A stretch of DNA of 64,000 bases, from NCBI RefSeq assembly GCF_026646375.1, contig NZ_JAIPPU010000013.1:62001-126000 (forward strand), written 5' to 3'. Shown one piece after another: positions 33,463-43,099 of the stretch. The notes beneath the pieces are model-generated. The model was not told the DNA's origin, searched no databases, and was given only the letters and a program-made list of their open reading frames with translations. Source of the stretch: Acetobacterium wieringae (GTDB lineage Bacteria; Bacillota; Clostridia; Eubacteriales; Eubacteriaceae). Position numbers and translations under genes: made by a program. Each line of letters begins with the position of its first letter. Positions within the stretch are counted from its first letter, which is position 1.

Positions 33463-34983
33463 ATGTCACGAAAAATTTATGTTTTTGACACCACTTTAAG
33501 AGATGGTGAGCAGGTGCCGGGGGCCAAATTGAATCTGACCGAAAAGTTGGAGGTGGCCCAGCAGATTGCCAAAATGAAGGTCGATATGATGGAGGTGGGC
33601 TTCCCGTCGTCATCTCAGGGGGATTTTGAAGCGGTTCGGGCGATCAGCCGCAAAATCGGCCAGGACGTCTGGATTGCCGCTTTGGGCCGGGCAGTACAGG
33701 CGGATATTGACTGTATTTATGAGAGCATTCGGGAGGCCGAGAATCCGTTGATTCATATTGTTTTGGGTTCATCGGGTGTTCACGTCGCCAAGAAATTTAG
33801 AAAAACGCCGGAGCAAGTTATCGAGATGGGGGTTGGTGCAGTTAAGTATGCCAGTAGCCTGCTGCCTCAGGTTCAGTACTCGCTGGAAGATGCCAGCCGC
33901 TCGGAGTTTGAGTATCTCTGGCAAACCATTGAAGCGGTGGTGAAGGCTGGAGCCACTATCATTAATGTGCCGGATACGGTGGGGTTTGCCATTCCCGAGG
34001 AATTTGGCAAGCTGATCTACCGCATTAATGATCGGCTTAAAAATCTCGATCCCAGGGTGATGCTCAGTGTTCATTGTCATAATGACACTGGTCTGGCTAC
34101 CGCCAATACCCTGGCAGCGGTTAAAAACGGGGCGGATAAGGTGGAATGTACCATCAATGGGATCGGTGAGCGGGCTGGAAATACCGCACTGGAAGAAGTG
34201 GTCATGGGAATTTCGCTTCACCCGGCTTATTATGGTGGACACACCACGGTGGACTCCAAAAAAATCTATGAAACATCACGGATGGTCAGTGCCACCATGG
34301 GGTTGGATATTCAGGTGAACAAGGCCATCACCGGAGAAAATGCCTTTGCCCACTCCTCGGGGATTCATCAGGATGGGCTGCTCAAATCCAAAGATGTTTA
34401 TGAGATTATGGATCCAGGAACCATCGGGGCACCGGAAATGGAAATTGTCCTCACTGCCAGATCTGGTCGACATGCGTTTATGCACGTCACAAAGCGTCTT
34501 GGTTTTGATATTCCTGAGGCCTCAGTGGTAGCCATCTACCAGCAGTTTTTGACGATGGCCGATGCCAAAAAAGAAATCTATGATAATGATGTCCTGACGC
34601 TGCTAAAAAACAGTGGCGTTCCCAGCAGTGGTACGAGCCCGGAATTATGGCAGCTGCTTGATTATCAGTTGCAGGTGACTGGCGGTTTACCGGTAGCAAT
34701 AGTGACACTGGCCAAAGGTGAGCAGGAAGTAGTAATTAGCCGCAGCGGCTCCGGTGTCATCGATGCTCTTTATGGAGCGATTATGGAAGCCATCGGGGCG
34801 CCCATTGAACTCATCGATTACCGGATCAACAGCCTCAGTCGGGGCAAAGGGAGTCTGGGCAAGGTCACCGCCCAGATTCGCTGTGAGGACCAATTGTTTT
34901 CCGGGAAGGCCATCGAACAGGATGTGATGCAGGCCAGTGCCCTGGCATTAATTAATGCGGTCAATAAGATGTTGCTTAAATAA
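33463..34983 (+). CDS. leuA: 2-isopropylmalate synthase
   Basis: A 506-residue enzyme that condenses acetyl-CoA with 2-oxoisovalerate, the first committed step of leucine synthesis. The TIM-barrel domain has FDTTLRDGEQVPGAKL at the N-terminus, metal-binding SVHCHNDTGLATAN and GIGERAGNTALEE. AFAHSSGIHQDG follows, and the C-terminal 110 residues form the LeuA regulatory dimer domain that binds leucine. ATG 33463 follows AGGAGA; the frame can be extended to 33412, but that codon lies inside the T-box terminator. leuB and leuCD are not adjacent. The leucine specifier in the T-box supports the assignment over homocitrate or citramalate synthase, which share the fold. Confidence 0.93.
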   Translation: MSRKIYVFDTTLRDGEQVPGAKLNLTEKLEVAQQIAKMKVDMMEVGFPSSSQGDFEAVRAISRKIGQDVWIAALGRAVQADIDCIYESIREAENPLIHIVLGSSGVHVAKKFRKTPEQVIEMGVGAVKYASSLLPQVQYSLEDASRSEFEYLWQTIEAVVKAGATIINVPDTVGFAIPEEFGKLIYRINDRLKNLDPRVMLSVHCHNDTGLATANTLAAVKNGADKVECTINGIGERAGNTALEEVVMGISLHPAYYGGHTTVDSKKIYETSRMVSATMGLDIQVNKAITGENAFAHSSGIHQDGLLKSKDVYEIMDPGTIGAPEMEIVLTARSGRHAFMHVTKRLGFDIPEASVVAIYQQFLTMADAKKEIYDNDVLTLLKNSGVPSSGTSPELWQLLDYQLQVTGGLPVAIVTLAKGEQEVVISRSGSGVIDALYGAIMEAIGAPIELIDYRINSLSRGKGSLGKVTAQIRCEDQLFSGKAIEQDVMQASALALINAVNKMLLK

Positions 34984-35074
34984 GTGAGACAGATTAAATT
35001 TAAAAGGTCTTTTGATAACCATGGGTATCGGTTGCTGGCAGATGATCAAATGGCGACTAAAAATTTGATAATGC

Positions 35075-35530
35075 CTACTCCAGGGAAAATTCGATCCCCC
35101 GGTGTTCCACCGATGTTGAAAAGACAATCAATGTTTTGGTTCGGCCGAAGCGTTGCAGTTCGCCGATGAAGCTATCCAACTCGCTGGTGCTGGGGAAAAG
35201 AACTTCCAGCAGCATTGAATAATCGCCGGTAACGCAATTGCATTCAATGACATTATTGCAGCCCTGGATGTAGGGGTAAAACTCTTTTTTGCGGATCGGC
35301 TCAACCTCCAGGTTGACAAAGGCTTTGATATGATAACCCATTTTGATGGGATTTACCATCGCCTGATAACCGCTAATGTAATTATTCTTTTCCAGTTGTT
35401 CAATCCGGGAAGAAACCGCCGGCGACGAAAGATAGACCTGAGCGGCCAGTTCTTTGATTGAGATCCGGCCGTTTTTCTGGAGCAGATTTAATATCTGTAG
35501 ATCGATGGCGTCCAGTTGTTTGTTTTTCAT
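35075..35530 (-). CDS. Lrp/AsnC-family transcriptional regulator
   Basis: A 151-residue regulator. The N-terminal HTH is LDAIDLQILNLLQKNGRISI, then KELAAQVYLSSPAVSSRIEQLEK. The C-terminal RAM/ligand domain contains GYHIKAFVNLEVEP and the CVTGDYSMLLEVLFPS segment with the conserved G-D-Y. It is convergent with leuA and divergent from the glutamate dehydrogenase gene, with 252 bases between, so gdh control in response to an amino acid is the natural guess. AGGAGAC precedes the start on the minus strand. Confidence 0.92.
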   Translation of the reverse strand: MKNKQLDAIDLQILNLLQKNGRISIKELAAQVYLSSPAVSSRIEQLEKNNYISGYQAMVNPIKMGYHIKAFVNLEVEPIRKKEFYPYIQGCNNVIECNCVTGDYSMLLEVLFPSTSELDSFIGELQRFGRTKTLIVFSTSVEHRGIEFSLE

Positions 35531-35704
35531 TGGTTTAGTCTCCTGAATTATTTGAAAAATATATGAAAATAGTTTTCAACGTAAATGATCGCTGTTGCTT
35601 TACATTATTTTAACATAATTTAATTAAGTAAAATAGGGAAATAATTTTTTTAATTAGGTAGTTACACTTAAAATAATTAGGTATCATTGTTTTATAATGA
35701 CTGA

Positions 35705-35733
35705 TTGACAATGCAACTGGTTTAAGTTTATGA
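35705..35733 (+). promoter_or_regulatory. Candidate promoter of the glutamate dehydrogenase gene
   Basis: TTGACA (35705-35710), 17-base spacer, TTATGA (35728-35733). The surrounding 35560-35700 is very AT-rich, as expected for Lrp-type binding, but no clean operator could be picked out. Confidence 0.5.
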
Positions 35734-35782
35734 TTGTTTTCAGTTGATGTGCCGCAACAAATTATAAGCAGGAGACAAGTGT

Positions 35783-37042
35783 ATGAGCGAATTCTATGAT
35801 CCCTATTCGAACGTGGTAGATGTAATGACAGAGGCAATGGAAATTGGTGGGATGAATCAGTATATGTTTGATATCATTAAAAACCCTCAAAGGGAAACAA
35901 AGGTCTATTTGCCGGTGGAAATGGATGATGGAACGGTTCAGGTTTTTGAAGGCTATCGGGTTCAGCATTCCAATATCCGGGGGCCGTTTAAAGGCGGGAT
36001 CCGCTTTCATCAGGACTGCAACTTAAATGAAGTCAAGGCCCTGGCCACCTGGATGTCGTTAAAATGTGCAGTCGTTAATATTCCCTACGGTGGGGCTAAA
36101 GGTGGGGTGCGGGTTGATCCCAATACGCTTTCTCAACGGGAACTCCGCAAACTGACCAGACGCTACGCATTTGCCATCGAACCGCTAATTGGTGCGGATA
36201 TGGATATTCCAGCCCCAGACGTAAATACCAATTCCCAAACGATGGCCTGGATTCTCGATACCTACAGCATGCTAAAAGGCAAGCCATGCCCTGGAGTGGT
36301 CACTGGCAAACCGTTGGAGTTGGGTGGTTCCAAAGGACGTAATTCGGCCACTGGCCGGGGCGTCGCCATCAGTACCAAACTGATTCTGGAGCGGGATGGC
36401 AAGAAGCTTGAGGATGTCTCCGTGGCGATTTCGGGGATGGGCAATGTCGGTGGCAATGCCGCCCGGATTCTTTTTCATCGGGGCAGCAAAATTGTGGCAT
36501 TAAGCGATGTTTCGGGAGGAATTTACTGCGAAAACGGCTTGGATGCTGACGAAATATCGGAGTTTTTAGAGCAAACAGGTAAGCAGTTAAAAGACTATCA
36601 GAAAGAAGGGGTTCGTCATATTTCCCATGAAGAAGTTCTGATCTGCAAATGTGATGTACTGATTCCGGCGGCGCTGGAGAACCAGATCAATGCTGAAAAT
36701 GCCGAGAAACTGCAATGTTCCTATATCATTGAGGGCGCCAACGGACCCACCAGTGTGGCCGCCGATGCGCTATTGGAAGAACGGGGCATCGTGCTGGTGC
36801 CGGATATCTTTGCCAACAGCGGTGGGGTGATCGTTTCTTATTTTGAGTGGGTTCAGAATATTCAGATCCTGACCTGGAACCGGGAGCAAGTCAATAAAAC
36901 CCTGGAGAAAATTATGTCAGCTGCGTTTATTGAAATTCTCGAAGAAAGTCAGCAATCCCGGTGTTCATTGCGAATGGCGGCCTATATCATCGCCCTGAAA
37001 CGGTTGATTTATGCCGAAGAAATTAAAGGTATTTTTCCCTGA
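35783..37042 (+). CDS. gdhA: Glu/Leu/Phe/Val dehydrogenase (probable glutamate dehydrogenase)
   Basis: A 419-residue hexameric-type dehydrogenase that interconverts glutamate and 2-oxoglutarate plus ammonia with NAD(P). Active-site segments are GPFKGGIRFHQDCN and YGGAKGGVRVDP (catalytic lysine), with DMDIPAPDVNT carrying the catalytic aspartate. The dinucleotide fold has SGMGNVGGNAAR. PCPGVVTGKPLELGGSKGR is typical of bacterial GDH. CAGGAGAC lies upstream of the ATG. Close Leu/Phe dehydrogenases share the fold, but the length and motifs best fit GDH. The divergent Lrp gene is the likely regulator. It would assimilate ammonia released by the glycine and serine enzymes, or degrade glutamate. 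Confidence 0.9.
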   Translation: MSEFYDPYSNVVDVMTEAMEIGGMNQYMFDIIKNPQRETKVYLPVEMDDGTVQVFEGYRVQHSNIRGPFKGGIRFHQDCNLNEVKALATWMSLKCAVVNIPYGGAKGGVRVDPNTLSQRELRKLTRRYAFAIEPLIGADMDIPAPDVNTNSQTMAWILDTYSMLKGKPCPGVVTGKPLELGGSKGRNSATGRGVAISTKLILERDGKKLEDVSVAISGMGNVGGNAARILFHRGSKIVALSDVSGGIYCENGLDADEISEFLEQTGKQLKDYQKEGVRHISHEEVLICKCDVLIPAALENQINAENAEKLQCSYIIEGANGPTSVAADALLEERGIVLVPDIFANSGGVIVSYFEWVQNIQILTWNREQVNKTLEKIMSAAFIEILEESQQSRCSLRMAAYIIALKRLIYAEEIKGIFP

Positions 37043-37152
37043 TGGAAAAGGTTGTAGGAGCAAATGTTAAAGATTTAAATTTTTTTCAACTTTATTTCAA
37101 GGTTCACAGATTAAATTAATAGGGTAATAACATCCACCTCACCCAAAGAAAA

Positions 37153-37188
37153 AACAGCAGACTTTGTATCAGTTTGTTGTTTTTTTTA
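37153..37188 (+). terminator. Terminator after gdhA
   Basis: AACAGCAGACT and AGTTTGTTGTT can pair over 11 positions (two G-U) around TTGTATC and are followed by eight T. From here to 37344 I see no gene. Confidence 0.75.
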
Positions 37189-37344
37189 TTTTTCCAGACA
37201 TTTGTCCGATCTGACAAGCTTAATTTTGAATCAATAGTTAAAAGATATGTCAGTTGCATGACATTATGAAGAACGAACATCCAAGTGACGGCGGTAGAGA
37301 ATGTTTTTTGAGATGATATAAATTAAGTGATTTTTGGATTACTG

Positions 37345-37406
37345 TTGACAAAATAGAGAAATAAGGATAATATATTTATGAATAGATTCATAAATGAATG
37401 CATTCA
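37345..37406 (+). promoter_or_regulatory. Promoter with two adjacent palindromes upstream of the DUF3786 gene
   Basis: TTGACA (37345-37350), 17-base spacer, TAATAT (37368-37373). TTTATGAAT-AG-ATTCATAAA (37375-37394) and TGAATGCATTCA (37395-37406) follow without a gap, covering the start of transcription. They look like operators; the TetR gene at 38185 is a candidate regulator. Confidence 0.65.
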
Positions 37407-37505
37407 ATAAAATTGCTGATTAAAGAATAAAATTGCGAAGCAGCGGTTAGAACGCATGCTTCTTTTGCAAATGCCAAGCATGAATAAAAATAGAGGAGAC
37501 TGAAG

Positions 37506-38135
37506 ATGGAGCAGGATAATTACAAAAATGTATGTGAATATTGGCGACAAAAGGCGCTGGCATTCGATTATGAAGAACGTTATGCAGCCCTGGGTCTGCC
37601 TGGGTACAATCAGAATAATCTACCAATCTGTTACTTTGGGGTGGACTACGAAATTAACCGTACCGATGCCAGCATCAGCCGTATTGATAAACCCGAAGAA
37701 GAAGTGGATTTTTATACCCAATCGGCAATCTACCACTTATTTCATTTCTCGAAAGAAGCACCGAGAAATTCCGGTAATTTTATTCCACTTCATGAACTCC
37801 GGGGTGCAGCACCGTTTAGCCCGGCGTTTAAAAAATCAACCCTCACTCCTTTTGCCAAAACCTTTGAAGGCAAGGTGTCGCAATTGATTGAGGCTGCTGA
37901 AAAACTGGGGTTTGAACGGTTGCCAAATTCAGACGCCGGATTTCAGGCCATGGCCTTTGTTTGTATGCCAATTCGTTTTTTGTTTTGGGATGGTGACGAT
38001 GAACTGCCAGCTCAAGCCACCATTCTTTTTGATGAAAAAATCACCGATTTCACGCATGAGGAAACCGTCATCGGCATTGGCGGTGATTTGGTGAATCGGC
38101 TGTTCGGTGCGGCCGGGTTAAAAAGATTAGCATAG
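37506..38135 (+). CDS. DUF3786 domain protein
   Basis: A 209-residue cytoplasmic protein of the DUF3786 family, common in acetogenic and other anaerobic bacteria. Recognised by YFGVDYEIN, VDFYTQSAIYHLFHFSKEAP and FIPLHELRGAAPFSPAFKKSTL, then a C-terminal half with FLFWDGDDELPAQATILFD. Its biochemical role is not established; family members are often found near corrinoid-dependent methyltransferase or acetogenesis genes, but no such gene is nearby here. A GAGGAGAC site precedes the ATG. The leader of about 125 bases has two palindromes. The convergent TetR gene may regulate it. Confidence 0.75.
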   Translation: MEQDNYKNVCEYWRQKALAFDYEERYAALGLPGYNQNNLPICYFGVDYEINRTDASISRIDKPEEEVDFYTQSAIYHLFHFSKEAPRNSGNFIPLHELRGAAPFSPAFKKSTLTPFAKTFEGKVSQLIEAAEKLGFERLPNSDAGFQAMAFVCMPIRFLFWDGDDELPAQATILFDEKITDFTHEETVIGIGGDLVNRLFGAAGLKRLA

Positions 38136-38184
38136 TTAAAGTAAGGAGCATAAAGAGAGTCCAAGCTCATGTTTTATTGCAGCA

Positions 38185-38760
38185 TTATTTTGTTAAAAGC
38201 CCATCCATAAACAGCTTCAATTTATAGTTGAGGTTTTCCTCAAAAGGAATTCTTGTATGACTGGTAATGGCAGATTTGATTAAACCCATAAACAGTTCAG
38301 TGATCATTTCAATGGGAATATCATTTCTGAAGTCGCCATTTATTCGCCCTTCCTGGATCATAGCTACTAAGATATCTTTAAATTCAGTTCCATGGGGGGG
38401 GCCCATCAGGGAAAGATGGCGATTGCATAAGTTAAATAACTGCTGATTTTCTTTAAAAATTTTACCGATGGTTAATAGAATTTGAGAAATTTTTTCCGGA
38501 GGACTCATGGATGAGCGATTCAGCTCTTCCAGGGAGTCCTTTGTTTCATCCAGATTCTTTGTCAAAACATATCTCAGAACATCTTCCTTCGAATGAAAAT
38601 AATTATAGAAGGTACCTGTACCAATATCTGCAGCTGATGCAATTTCAGCGATGGTTGTTTCTGCAAATCCTTTTTCCATAAACAGTTTCATTGTCACGTC
38701 GACGAGCGTAGTGAGTACCTGGCGTTTTTTTCGATCTCTGCGGCTGATTTCTTTTTCCAT
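38185..38760 (-). CDS. TetR-family regulator
   Basis: A 191-residue regulator with HTH domain KRQVLTTLVDVTMKLFMEKGFAETTIAEIAS, then DIGTGTFYNYFHSKEDVLRY. The ligand domain ends in a helical C-terminus. Its promoter on the minus strand reads TTGACT, 17-base spacer, TAGGAT (about 38873-38845). It is convergent with the DUF3786 gene. The palindromes at 37375-37406 contain GAAT/ATTC arms and its own upstream region has the similar CATTCGGAATC, so a shared operator is possible but not proven. Confidence 0.9.
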   Translation of the reverse strand: MEKEISRRDRKKRQVLTTLVDVTMKLFMEKGFAETTIAEIASAADIGTGTFYNYFHSKEDVLRYVLTKNLDETKDSLEELNRSSMSPPEKISQILLTIGKIFKENQQLFNLCNRHLSLMGPPHGTEFKDILVAMIQEGRINGDFRNDIPIEMITELFMGLIKSAITSHTRIPFEENLNYKLKLFMDGLLTK

Positions 38761-38941
38761 AAAGTTACCTTCCTAAATAGGCGGCGGGATGGCCTTGTTG
38801 ACTATTGATTCCGAATGAGGATTCTTTGTCTAAGGTATATCCTAGCGATTTTTCATAACAAAGTCAAGAATGAACGGCAATCTGAAGAAAGATACCTTAA
38901 TTAGAATAAGAGATTTACAGATTATCTGATTGGTATTACAT

Positions 38942-38984
38942 ACCAACGCAAAAACCACCACTTAATGTGGTGGTCTGCGTTGGT
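38942..38984. terminator. Nested inverted repeat downstream of the chemoreceptor gene
   Basis: An inner hairpin ACCACCAC/GTGGTGGT is followed on the minus strand by TTTTTG, which makes it a terminator for the leftward chemoreceptor transcript. An outer pair ACCAACGCA/TGCGTTGGT (38942-38950, 38976-38984 region) encloses it and is not needed for termination. Confidence 0.65.
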
Positions 38985-39009
38985 AGTGTAATTGACAAAT
39001 TATTGTGGA

Positions 39010-41319
39010 TTATCTCAGTTGAAATTGATTAATCATCTGTTTTAATAAAACCGATTGGCCGGATAATTCTTCACTGGCAGCGGCACTTTGTTCGGCGGTG
39101 GCTGAGTTCTGCTGAACAACCTGGGCAACTTGTTCGACTCCCAGGTTGATTTGGGCAATGCCTGTGGCCTGTTCATTGGAGGCGGTGGCAATATTGCCAA
39201 TCAGATCGGTAACTTGACCGATACCACTGACAATTTCATCAAGTGCTGCAGCTGTTTCATCGGCAATTTTTGTTCCTTCCTGAACCTTTTGGATGGACCC
39301 TTCGATCAGTCCGGTTGTCTCTTTTGCGGCATCGGCACTGCGGGCAGCCAAGGTTCGGACTTCTTCGGCGACGACGGCAAAACCTTTGCCGTGTTGTCCG
39401 GCCCGGGCCGCTTCAACCGCCGCATTGAGCGCCAGAATATTGGTTTGGAAGGCAATATCATCAATGACTTTTATAATTTTAGAAATATCATCAGAGGACT
39501 TGTTCATGTCGACCATCGATTGCTGCATCCTGATCATTTGATTAGTACCCTTATCAGCGTTTTCCATGACGTCAGCGGCCAATGATCGGGCCTTATTGGC
39601 ATCAACGGCATTGTGTTTCGTCTGGTCGGCGATTTCAGCGATGGATGCGGTTAACTCCTGAATCGAGCTGGCTTGCTCGGTGGAGCCCTGAGCCAATGAC
39701 TGACTACTGTCAGAAATCTGGTTGGCACCGGTATTAACTTGTTCGGCAGCATTGTTAATATCTCCGAGGAGTTCGTTTAATCGTTTAATAATCGCATTAA
39801 GCGAAATAGAAATGGCATTGAAATCGCCTCGATAGACACGCATGTCATTGATGCTCAAATTTCCGTTGCCGATTTCTTCAGTCACAGCTGAAATTTCAGT
39901 TACTACCGTTCTGAAGCGGCTACCCATGGTGTTGACGGCGGTTTTCAAGGCATCAAAACTGCCTTTGTAGGTACCAGTTACGGTGGCGTTTAAATTTCCT
40001 TCGGACATGTCATTCAATACCGCCGCAACTTCGTTAATGGGTTTTGAAATTTTCGCAAGGATTCCGTTCATACCCTTAATCAGTTTTTGCCAGGAACCAC
40101 TAAAACGGGTTTCATCGGCGCGGATCTCTAACTCACCCTGGATTGCGGCTCGGGTCAGCTGGGTGGCATCGGTGATGAGATCGCCAATGGATTCTTTCAC
40201 ACAGATTAAGTTCTTTTCGATGGCCATAAATTGTTCGTGGGTGGCATGTGTATAGTCATCGGGTGTCTGAATGTCCATATCAAAATCCAGGTTACCGAGC
40301 GATAATCGTTCCAGATTTTGCTCCAAACGGCGCACTTCTTTTTTGGTGTACTGGGCGACGCTTTCACTTGGTGTTGTATCGTGTGAGATTTCCAGATAGC
40401 CGATTGTAGCCCCATCTTTATCTAGAATGGCGTTTGTATCCATTCGATAGAATCGCCCTCGGAATTCAAAAGGATATTCAATTCGGCCGCTTTTTTTGAA
40501 TGCGGCAACGCCACAATTTTCAGTTTTACAGATCTCGAGATTACAATCGGAGCAGTCCCGGCCATACATATCTTCCCGATGTTCGGCGGTGCCGTTTTTT
40601 TTCATCAGATCACCCAATGCTTTGTTGAGAAAGGTGATTTTCAAATCATTATCAAATACAGAAACACGGTAGGGCATCGCATCCAGGATTGCGGAGAAGA
40701 AGTCTTTTTCATAGGTCAGTATTTCGATGGCCTGATGGGTCCGGGTGATCGCATTTTTGAAATCGCCACCCAAAGCATCTTTGAGATTCTGATCCAAATC
40801 AAATCCTGGCTTGGTGCTTTCAGGCAGCATCGCCAGATAATCGACGAGATTTACCATTGCGGTTTGCATACGTTGCAAACTGTTCCCCAGCAGATCTTTT
40901 TCGGATTTTGGGGTTATTGCGACTGAAAGATCACCATCACCGATCCGGGTTGCAATATCTGCCTGAGATTTAATATTTCCGGCGATTTCCGTTAAGGTGC
41001 AACCTAATTGACCCAGCTGGTCGTGGGTCTGTGTTGCTTCATGGTTTATATCGACATCACCTGTAACGATGCGATTGGCAATTTTACATAGCTGAGTTAT
41101 TTGGTTTGAGGTTTTTTTAAAACCTAGTAAAATCACGCCAACAATGACAAGCAATCCGAGTGCATTGATTAGGATCATGCTGTTCAGGATTGTTGAATAC
41201 TGGTCGAAGTTCAGGCTCAGGACATACAGCGATAGGCCAACGGTTACTAGAAAAATAAAAGCAACAGGCAAAACAACTGTCAGCAGAATCCTCGACACCA
41301 AGGTTTTTTCATGCTTCAT
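39010..41319 (-). CDS. Methyl-accepting chemotaxis protein with Cys-rich PAS domain
   Basis: A 769-residue chemoreceptor. Two membrane helices ([21 protein letters not shown] and [20 protein letters not shown]) are separated by only a dozen residues, so there is no sizeable periplasmic sensor. HAMP follows (about 70-125), then a PAS domain (about 205-320) with C-x2-C-x4-C-x4-C in [17 protein letters not shown] and [12 protein letters not shown]. More HAMP-like units follow ([18 protein letters not shown]), then the signalling domain with the hairpin-tip motif [27 protein letters not shown]. The sensory input is probably intracellular through the PAS cysteines, perhaps a metal, heme or redox signal. 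No CheB/CheR tail pentapeptide is evident. Monocistronic. Confidence 0.92.
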   Translation of the reverse strand: MKHEKTLVSRILLTVVLPVAFIFLVTVGLSLYVLSLNFDQYSTILNSMILINALGLLVIVGVILLGFKKTSNQITQLCKIANRIVTGDVDINHEATQTHDQLGQLGCTLTEIAGNIKSQADIATRIGDGDLSVAITPKSEKDLLGNSLQRMQTAMVNLVDYLAMLPESTKPGFDLDQNLKDALGGDFKNAITRTHQAIEILTYEKDFFSAILDAMPYRVSVFDNDLKITFLNKALGDLMKKNGTAEHREDMYGRDCSDCNLEICKTENCGVAAFKKSGRIEYPFEFRGRFYRMDTNAILDKDGATIGYLEISHDTTPSESVAQYTKKEVRRLEQNLERLSLGNLDFDMDIQTPDDYTHATHEQFMAIEKNLICVKESIGDLITDATQLTRAAIQGELEIRADETRFSGSWQKLIKGMNGILAKISKPINEVAAVLNDMSEGNLNATVTGTYKGSFDALKTAVNTMGSRFRTVVTEISAVTEEIGNGNLSINDMRVYRGDFNAISISLNAIIKRLNELLGDINNAAEQVNTGANQISDSSQSLAQGSTEQASSIQELTASIAEIADQTKHNAVDANKARSLAADVMENADKGTNQMIRMQQSMVDMNKSSDDISKIIKVIDDIAFQTNILALNAAVEAARAGQHGKGFAVVAEEVRTLAARSADAAKETTGLIEGSIQKVQEGTKIADETAAALDEIVSGIGQVTDLIGNIATASNEQATGIAQINLGVEQVAQVVQQNSATAEQSAAASEELSGQSVLLKQMINQFQLR

Positions 41320-41628
41320 TTGATACTCCTTCTAAAAAATATTAAACACGTATAAACAATAATTCAGGTCTTGATTCACCTCTTTTCCTTGAATAACTAT
41401 ACCACTGATCTACACTTGTCTAGATGCTGTTACTCTTCACAGCATGGGTATTCAATCGAATCTGCTTACGAACATCAAATATTATATCCAATCATTTTAG
41501 TAAATTCAATTTAAATTTTTGTTTTAAATGGATTTAATTCATTGCGACGAAAAAAAGGCTTATGTAATAAATAAAAGAGGAAACAAATAGAAAAAACGGT
41601 GAGAAAAATAAATAGCCGATTCGACTTC
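41320..41628. other. Gene-free interval upstream of the chemoreceptor gene
   Basis: AT-rich, with no start codon linked to a usable ribosome-binding site and no long inverted repeat. It presumably holds the chemoreceptor promoter on the minus strand; TATAGT at about 41403-41398 is a possible -10. Confidence 0.4.
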
Positions 41629-41664
41629 TCAAGTAAACGACGGAAGACGTATGAATGAATGCGA

Positions 41665-41703
41665 AAAATGCCCCCGACGAATGAATCGGCAGGGGCATTT
41701 TTT
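41665..41703. terminator. Bidirectional terminator downstream of the cupin gene
   Basis: AAAATGCCCC (41665-41674) pairs with GGGGCATTTT (41692-41701), with T-runs on both strands. It ends the leftward cupin transcript. Confidence 0.85.
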
Positions 41704-41773
41704 AGAGTGCAAAGCGATTGGTGAGATGTCTTTTCTGAAACTAAAAAATATATCAGCTAACAGCAAGAACAGA

Positions 41774-42166
41774 TCAGGATAATGCGGGAAAGAATTTTGC
41801 GAATAAATAAAGGCCATCATCACCAGCAACGACTTCGTGTTCGACACCGGCAGCAATAATTGAGACGGTTCCGGGTGCATAAGGGCTGTTTTGTCCGGCA
41901 TTGATACAGGTTCCAGAACCCATAATTACTTCATGGGTTTCTAACTGTTTATCGTGAATATGATTTAAGATGCTTTTATTTGGGTCGATTTTTACAAGAT
42001 GATAACTAAACTGTCCGTTAGTATCAGCAGCGGTGATAAGGTGTTTTAATTCTACACCTTCAAATGCTGGATGCGGTGTCCAGGGAATGTCACAAAATTT
42101 TTTGGTGGCATTTGGAACAGCCAATACGCCATTGCTAAAGTTTGAGAAAGTTTCTGATTTTTTCAC
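41774..42166 (-). CDS. Cupin-domain protein
   Basis: A 130-residue single-domain beta-barrel protein. The cupin motif 1 lies around LNHIHDKQLETHEVIMGSG, with metal-ligand candidates His, His and Glu, and motif 2 around PGTVSIIAAGVEHEVVAGDDG with a further histidine. The N-terminal half also contains PWTPHPAFEGVELKHLI. Such proteins bind small ligands or metals or act as simple dioxygenases or isomerases; no substrate can be read. An AraC regulator with its own cupin sensor is encoded directly upstream in the same direction, so the two probably belong together. Confidence 0.8.
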   Translation of the reverse strand: MKKSETFSNFSNGVLAVPNATKKFCDIPWTPHPAFEGVELKHLITAADTNGQFSYHLVKIDPNKSILNHIHDKQLETHEVIMGSGTCINAGQNSPYAPGTVSIIAAGVEHEVVAGDDGLYLFAKFFPALS

Positions 42167-42263
42167 GTTAAATACCTCACTTTATTTTATAAGCATTGTC
42201 AATTCGTATGCTTTCTAAAAATATATCAAAGTCAGATCGGTATTGATTGTAAAAAATTGCCCA

Positions 42264-42998
42264 CTAATCCAAGAATTTTAAGGATTCAAGATATTCGCTT
42301 GGCGTTATTCCGACAATTTTTTTGAAATACTTAATAAAGTGGCTCTGATCATAAAACCCGGTTGACTGCGCTGTTTCAGTTATCGTTGATCCGTTTGTCA
42401 GAAGATGCTGGGCTTTTCTGATTCGATTTTGGATATGAAAGCGATGGGGCGATAATCCGATTGCTTTTTTAAATTCACGGATTAAATAATATTTACTGAT
42501 AAAGACCTGTTGCGATAATGTATCCAGGGTGATGATTTTTTCTGGCCGAGCCTCAATGAAATCCTTGGTTTCAGTGATGATTTCGGTAAAATCATCGAAT
42601 TTTGCAGCCATGTTATATACCAGTTCCAGAGCATCTACAAAAGCTTCTACCTGTCGATGTGTGAGAAAACCATCGTCCAATTGGTTTGCCAGATTTCGAA
42701 TCAGGCGTTTTCCATTATTAACAGCATAGGTGTCCAAAAACTCTGTTCCAATACATAAAGTAACAATCGAGTACTGACCAGCAGAGGGGGCGAGGGAATG
42801 AACCATATATGGCGGGATAATAAACAAATCATCTGAAGAAAGTTTGCAGGCAACATTTTTTTTAGTTAAAGTAACGTCGCCAGCGAGAATCAAACCAATG
42901 GCGTAAATTGAAACATGGTTATGATTCTCGAAAGTGAAAGTGCAGTTATCTAATAGTGTGAATTCGATTTTGTACGGATCACATTTGTAATATTTCAT
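42264..42998 (-). CDS. AraC-family regulator
   Basis: A regulator of about 244 residues. The N-terminal domain is an AraC-type cupin sensor (NHNHVSIYAIGLILAGDVTLT, DDLFIIPPYMVHSLAP). The C-terminal double HTH has LDTLSQQVFISKYYLIREFKKAIG and ITETAQSTGFYDQSHFIKYFKKIVG, ending ITPSEYLESLKF. I chose the internal ATG (MKYYKCDPYK); a TTG at 43034 adds 12 residues with no better ribosome-binding site. It probably controls the cupin gene 98 bases downstream. Not obviously linked to the resistance genes upstream. Confidence 0.88.
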   Translation of the reverse strand: MKYYKCDPYKIEFTLLDNCTFTFENHNHVSIYAIGLILAGDVTLTKKNVACKLSSDDLFIIPPYMVHSLAPSAGQYSIVTLCIGTEFLDTYAVNNGKRLIRNLANQLDDGFLTHRQVEAFVDALELVYNMAAKFDDFTEIITETKDFIEARPEKIITLDTLSQQVFISKYYLIREFKKAIGLSPHRFHIQNRIRKAQHLLTNGSTITETAQSTGFYDQSHFIKYFKKIVGITPSEYLESLKFLD

Positions 42999-43099
42999 TG
43001 ATTTCACCCAGGACGATCGATTTAGATCGAGCAAGAAAACGAGGTCAACGCCAGCAAAAAAGTAGAATTAGCAACCATGATAATAAAAAAAGTTAGATT

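Noticed and set aside
41629-41901. 90-residue minus-strand frame overlapping the cupin gene
   Set aside because: It runs through a bidirectional terminator and overlaps the cupin gene in another frame; composition is not protein-like.
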